Positions 30,311-33,188 of a DNA stretch of 33,188 bases are shown in pieces. Position 1 is the stretch's first letter; each line of letters begins with the position of its first letter. The DNA is from Paracoccaceae bacterium (GTDB lineage: Bacteria > Pseudomonadota > Alphaproteobacteria > Rhodobacterales > Rhodobacteraceae), in assembly GCA_028284705.1 (NCBI GenBank), contig JANQRE010000034.1, positions 1 to 33,188 of the forward strand, written 5' to 3'. A program made the position numbers and the translations under genes. The notes below the pieces were generated by a model. That model ran no database searches, had not been told where the DNA came from, and was given only the letters and a program-made list of their open reading frames with translations.

Positions 30311-32010
30311 CAGGCGATCCATTCGCTGACCGGCGCGTTTGCTTCGTTCAACGGTTGACTGATGATATCGACAAGGGTTGGACCGGGGTGATTGATTGCG
30401 GCCTTGAGCGTCTTTTCAAGATCGGCGGGGTGTTCGACTTTCCAGGCCTTGACGCCGAACGCCTCGGCCACGGACTGGTGGTCGGTGCGGTTGAAATCGA
30501 CGGAATAGTAGCGCTCCTGAAATGCGGTTTTCTGACCGGCCTTGATCCAGCCATAGACGGAATTGGAGAAGACGATGAAGGTGATCGGCATCTTGCGGCG
30601 CACGACGGTTTCCAGCTCACCGCAGGTGAAGCCGAAGGAGCCGTCACCCATGAGCGAGACCACCTTCTTGTCCGGCGCGCCGATATGGGCGCCCACGGCC
30701 GCTGAGAGGGCGTAGCCCAGAGCGCCGTGAGCGCGGTTTGAGAACAGCGTGCGGCCCGTGGTGCGCAGCTCGTAATAGGCGGAGATGTAGGGACAGGGCG
30801 TGCCGGGATCGCCGACGATGATCGCGTCATCGTCGAGGAGTTTGCGCAAGGTGGCGATCGTGCGTTCGGGGCGGATCGGGGTCTCGTCGCTTGTCGCGAT
30901 GGCGTTGAACGCGTCCCATTTGCGTTTTTTGAGCGGCGCGATGGCAGCGGCGCCGCCGAAGGTTTTGGCGTCGCGGTCGTCTAGTGCGCGGTTGAGGGCA
31001 GCAAGGGCGAGGCGGGCGTCTGAGACCACCGCCACTTCGGTCGGATAACTCGCGCCGATGACCTCCGGGTCGCTGTCGATATGCACGATGCGGGTGCCTT
31101 TTGCGGGGTAACGCCAAAGCTCGGTTGTCACGGAACCTGCGCGGCAGCCGATAAAAACAACGAGATCAGCGGCTTGCACGAGTTCGCGGGTCGGGATGAC
31201 GCCGCCATTGGAGCCGACGACGCCGACATTGTTTGCATGGGTTTCGGGGATCGAGCCCTGCCCGGAGATCGTGGTGGCGGTTGCAATGTCGAGCGCTTCG
31301 ACAAACTTCACGTATTCCGCCTCGCCACCTGCCAGCACAATGCCACCGCCGCAAACGATCACCGGGAATTTCGCCGACAGTATCGCGTCGAGCGCGGCCT
31401 CAGTCGCCGCGGGGTTTGGGCCGGAGGGATGAGCCGGATAGGTTTTGTGCGCGTCATCGGCCCAAATCGTGTCGGGGTCGGCCTCGCCGCGCTGCACATC
31501 GATGGGCAGGCCCAGATGCGCGGAACCGGGCCGTCCGGTGGTCATTTTGCGAAAGGCGGTGCGCACCATGTCGGGCACGGCATCGGCGTGCTGGATCACC
31601 GTGTTGAACTTGGTCAGCGGGCGCATCAGCCCCTCCTGATCCAGTTCGGTCAGCGGGTAGTGACATTTCGAGCGGGTACCCACATCGGAGGTGATCGCGA
31701 GGATCGGGACGGAACTTTCATTGGCCTCCACCAGACCGGGTAGAATGTAGGTGGCACCCCCGCCGGACGGGCCTTCGCAGATGCCGGGCTTTCCGGTTAC
31801 GCGGGCATAACCGTCTGCCATATAGGCCGCGCAGCGTTCGTCGCGGGTCAGGATGTGGTCGATGCCGTGATCAAGCCGGTAGAGCGCATCATAAAGCGGT
31901 AGCGTGGTGTCGCCACAAAGACCGAAGATGTGCTTCACGCCGTAAGCGTCGAGCATTTTCACCATGGCCTCGGCGCCGGTGAGCGTGTTGGTGGCAGCAG
32001 TATCGGGCAT
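30310..32010 (-). CDS. thiamine diphosphate-dependent enzyme (acetolactate synthase-like family)
   Basis: A 566-residue three-domain ThDP enzyme: a pyrimidine-binding domain with the activating Glu (E58, in RDERCAAYMADGYAR), a middle domain, and a pyrophosphate-binding domain with GDGS (455-458) and the metal-ligand Asn in FSNSVYGW (N483). The family covers acetolactate synthase, glyoxylate carboligase, benzoylformate decarboxylase, sulfoacetaldehyde acetyltransferase and others. No small regulatory subunit is adjacent, which argues against a biosynthetic acetolactate synthase. Between a D-2-hydroxyacid dehydrogenase and an MLE-type enzyme it may decarboxylate or ligate a 2-keto acid. Substrate unknown. 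Confidence 0.88.
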   Translation of the reverse strand: MPDTAATNTLTGAEAMVKMLDAYGVKHIFGLCGDTTLPLYDALYRLDHGIDHILTRDERCAAYMADGYARVTGKPGICEGPSGGGATYILPGLVEANESSVPILAITSDVGTRSKCHYPLTELDQEGLMRPLTKFNTVIQHADAVPDMVRTAFRKMTTGRPGSAHLGLPIDVQRGEADPDTIWADDAHKTYPAHPSGPNPAATEAALDAILSAKFPVIVCGGGIVLAGGEAEYVKFVEALDIATATTISGQGSIPETHANNVGVVGSNGGVIPTRELVQAADLVVFIGCRAGSVTTELWRYPAKGTRIVHIDSDPEVIGASYPTEVAVVSDARLALAALNRALDDRDAKTFGGAAAIAPLKKRKWDAFNAIATSDETPIRPERTIATLRKLLDDDAIIVGDPGTPCPYISAYYELRTTGRTLFSNRAHGALGYALSAAVGAHIGAPDKKVVSLMGDGSFGFTCGELETVVRRKMPITFIVFSNSVYGWIKAGQKTAFQERYYSVDFNRTDHQSVAEAFGVKAWKVEHPADLEKTLKAAINHPGPTLVDIISQPLNEANAPVSEWIA

Positions 32011-32069
32011 GGGCGCTCCTCCCTGAACGGGCTGAGCCTAGCCGATTGAGCGGCTTTGCCAAGCAGGGT

Positions 32070-33188
32070 CTATTCGGCGGCGGCTTTCGAGCCGCAATCA
32101 CAGCCGTAATGCTTCTCGCGCGAGGTCTTGCCGATGCCCGGGTTGAAAGAGTTGGTCGGGTCGAGCGTTTTGTAGTGCTCTACCAGGGCGGGCTTAGCGG
32201 TGTAGAGGTGACCGACATTGTGCTCGGCGGGGTATTCGGCGCGGCGGGCGTCGAGGAGGGCCAGCATCTTGTCCTTGATGGCCTGAACGTCGGCACCCTT
32301 CCTCACGATGTAATCCTGATGAAAGACGTGACAGAGGAAGTGGCCGTAATAGAGCTTGGCGACGAGGTCTTTCTCGATCTCCTCAGGCAGCTCTTCGACC
32401 CAATCGCGGTCATTGCGGCGGAGCGCGATGTCGAGGGCGAGGACATCCTCGGTGGTCGAGGTGTTGACCGCATGCATGCGGATCGCAGCACCGGCGGCGG
32501 CGAAGCGGTGCAGCATCGCCTTGCCGGTTTCCTTGTTATCGCAGAGGAACCAGCCCTCCGGCCCAACGGTCTCGTTGAGCAAAAGCTCTGTTTCCTCTGC
32601 GATTCCCCCAGCAACTTTCAGGACCAGGTGGTGTTCGTAGCGGTCGCGATAATCCAGCATGCGTTTGGGCAGCGCTTCGGGGACCAAGCGCGAGAAGCCT
32701 TGCATGATGCGGTCGACGAGGTTTTTGGGCAGGAAGGGGATTTTGTTCAGCCGCGCATCGAACGCGCCTTTCAGCGCGAAGAAGAGCGGCAGACGATCCG
32801 TGCCGAACCAGTGGATCATCAAGAGCGTGTCCTTGCCGTAGCGGCGCGCGATGTCGAAACAGTCGCGATGCAGATACTCGCCGCTGACCGGCAGTTCGGG
32901 CAGTTCGGTCAAAAGACGGCGACGTAGATCGGTCAGATGGTCAGGCGTGTTGGTGCCGATATAGTAGACCTTCTCGCCGCTCTCGATGGGGAAACTGTCG
33001 AGGCGCACGGCGAAGACGGCAAGTTTGCCTGCACAGCCCGAGGCCTCGTAGAGACCTTCGGGATCGGCGTTGAACCGGGCGGGGCTGTCGGCCTCCACAT
33101 CGCGGACCTTGCTGGCGTAGTTGCCGTCGGAGGCATGCCCGGCATCGGAGTTAACGCTGCTTGCGTCAATCTCGCCTCGACCGTGGCG
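32070..33188 (-). CDS. dld: quinone-dependent D-lactate dehydrogenase, partial (5' end beyond right edge)
   Basis: The frame is open to the right edge of the window, so 372 codons of the C-terminal part are present. They include YEASGCAGKLAVFAVRLD, the membrane-associated cap region typical of E. coli Dld, and the C-terminal NVGHLYTAKPALVEHYK with DPTNSFNPGIGKTS. Known role: FAD-dependent oxidation of D-lactate (or a similar D-2-hydroxy acid) to pyruvate with electrons to the quinone pool at the membrane. The N-terminal FAD domain lies outside. The ThDP gene follows after 59 bases, so a 2-hydroxy acid to 2-keto acid to ThDP enzyme sequence is plausible. A GTG at 33098 is internal, not the start. 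Confidence 0.92.
   Translation of the reverse strand, partial: RHGRGEIDASSVNSDAGHASDGNYASKVRDVEADSPARFNADPEGLYEASGCAGKLAVFAVRLDSFPIESGEKVYYIGTNTPDHLTDLRRRLLTELPELPVSGEYLHRDCFDIARRYGKDTLLMIHWFGTDRLPLFFALKGAFDARLNKIPFLPKNLVDRIMQGFSRLVPEALPKRMLDYRDRYEHHLVLKVAGGIAEETELLLNETVGPEGWFLCDNKETGKAMLHRFAAAGAAIRMHAVNTSTTEDVLALDIALRRNDRDWVEELPEEIEKDLVAKLYYGHFLCHVFHQDYIVRKGADVQAIKDKMLALLDARRAEYPAEHNVGHLYTAKPALVEHYKTLDPTNSFNPGIGKTSREKHYGCDCGSKAAAE

Noticed and set aside
1-33188. tRNA or rRNA genes, CRISPR arrays, insertion sequences, attachment sites and phage genes
   Set aside because: I saw no transposase or integrase motifs, no regular spacer-repeat arrays and no tRNA cloverleaf; the region appears to be ordinary accessory metabolic DNA without visible mobile-element borders.

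Overview
The window looks like accessory catabolic DNA from an alphaproteobacterium, most likely Rhodobacterales (Roseobacter group). Grounds are the high-GC coding style, the aerobic CobS/CobT protein families, long operons of overlapping genes, and the mix of aromatic catabolism with CUT1 and Liv-type transporters. The taxon is inferred from family resemblance; no 16S rRNA or tRNA gene is present. No gene-free stretch exceeds 300 bases.

Region 1 (1-15396) is a hydroquinone/hydroxyquinol locus. A minus-strand operon of about 12.5 kb starts at 12572 and runs off the left edge. It encodes two-subunit hydroquinone 1,2-dioxygenase (hapC, hapD), 4-hydroxymuconic semialdehyde dehydrogenase, a 37-residue Cys-rich peptide, maleylacetate reductase, a Liv-type ABC transporter, a hydroxyquinol 1,2-dioxygenase, a YCII protein, a Rieske ferredoxin, a CobS-like AAA+ ATPase, a beta-keto acid cleavage enzyme (BKACE) and the start of a CoA transferase. 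Divergently lies an IclR regulator followed 3 bases later by a CobT-like VWA protein. The 184-base divergent region carries four 15-bp GTTCG-N5-CGAAC-type operators. Together the genes take hydroquinone and hydroxyquinol to maleylacetate, then beta-ketoadipate, then CoA thioesters. The unusual part is a cobaltochelatase-type AAA+/VWA pair without CobN, alongside a Rieske protein and a Cys peptide. I propose it as a candidate metallation or reactivation system for the iron dioxygenases.

Region 2 (15397-23517) holds a GMC oxidoreductase, a glucose/mannose-type CUT1 ABC transporter (binding protein, two permeases, ATPase), a TetR regulator and a Pfk-2 type sugar-phosphate kinase.

Region 3 (23518-29169) is a plus-strand operon of unknown pathway: class I CoA transferase, crotonase, Dabb-domain protein, SDR, DUF993 TIM-barrel protein and a sugar isomerase/epimerase-like TIM barrel. 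Related TAACCA palindromes precede this operon and the GMC gene, with a weaker copy before the sugar transporter.

Region 4 (29189-33188) is a minus-strand operon entering from the right edge: quinone-dependent D-lactate dehydrogenase (partial), a ThDP enzyme of the acetolactate synthase-like family, and an enolase-superfamily protein of the muconate-lactonizing subgroup.
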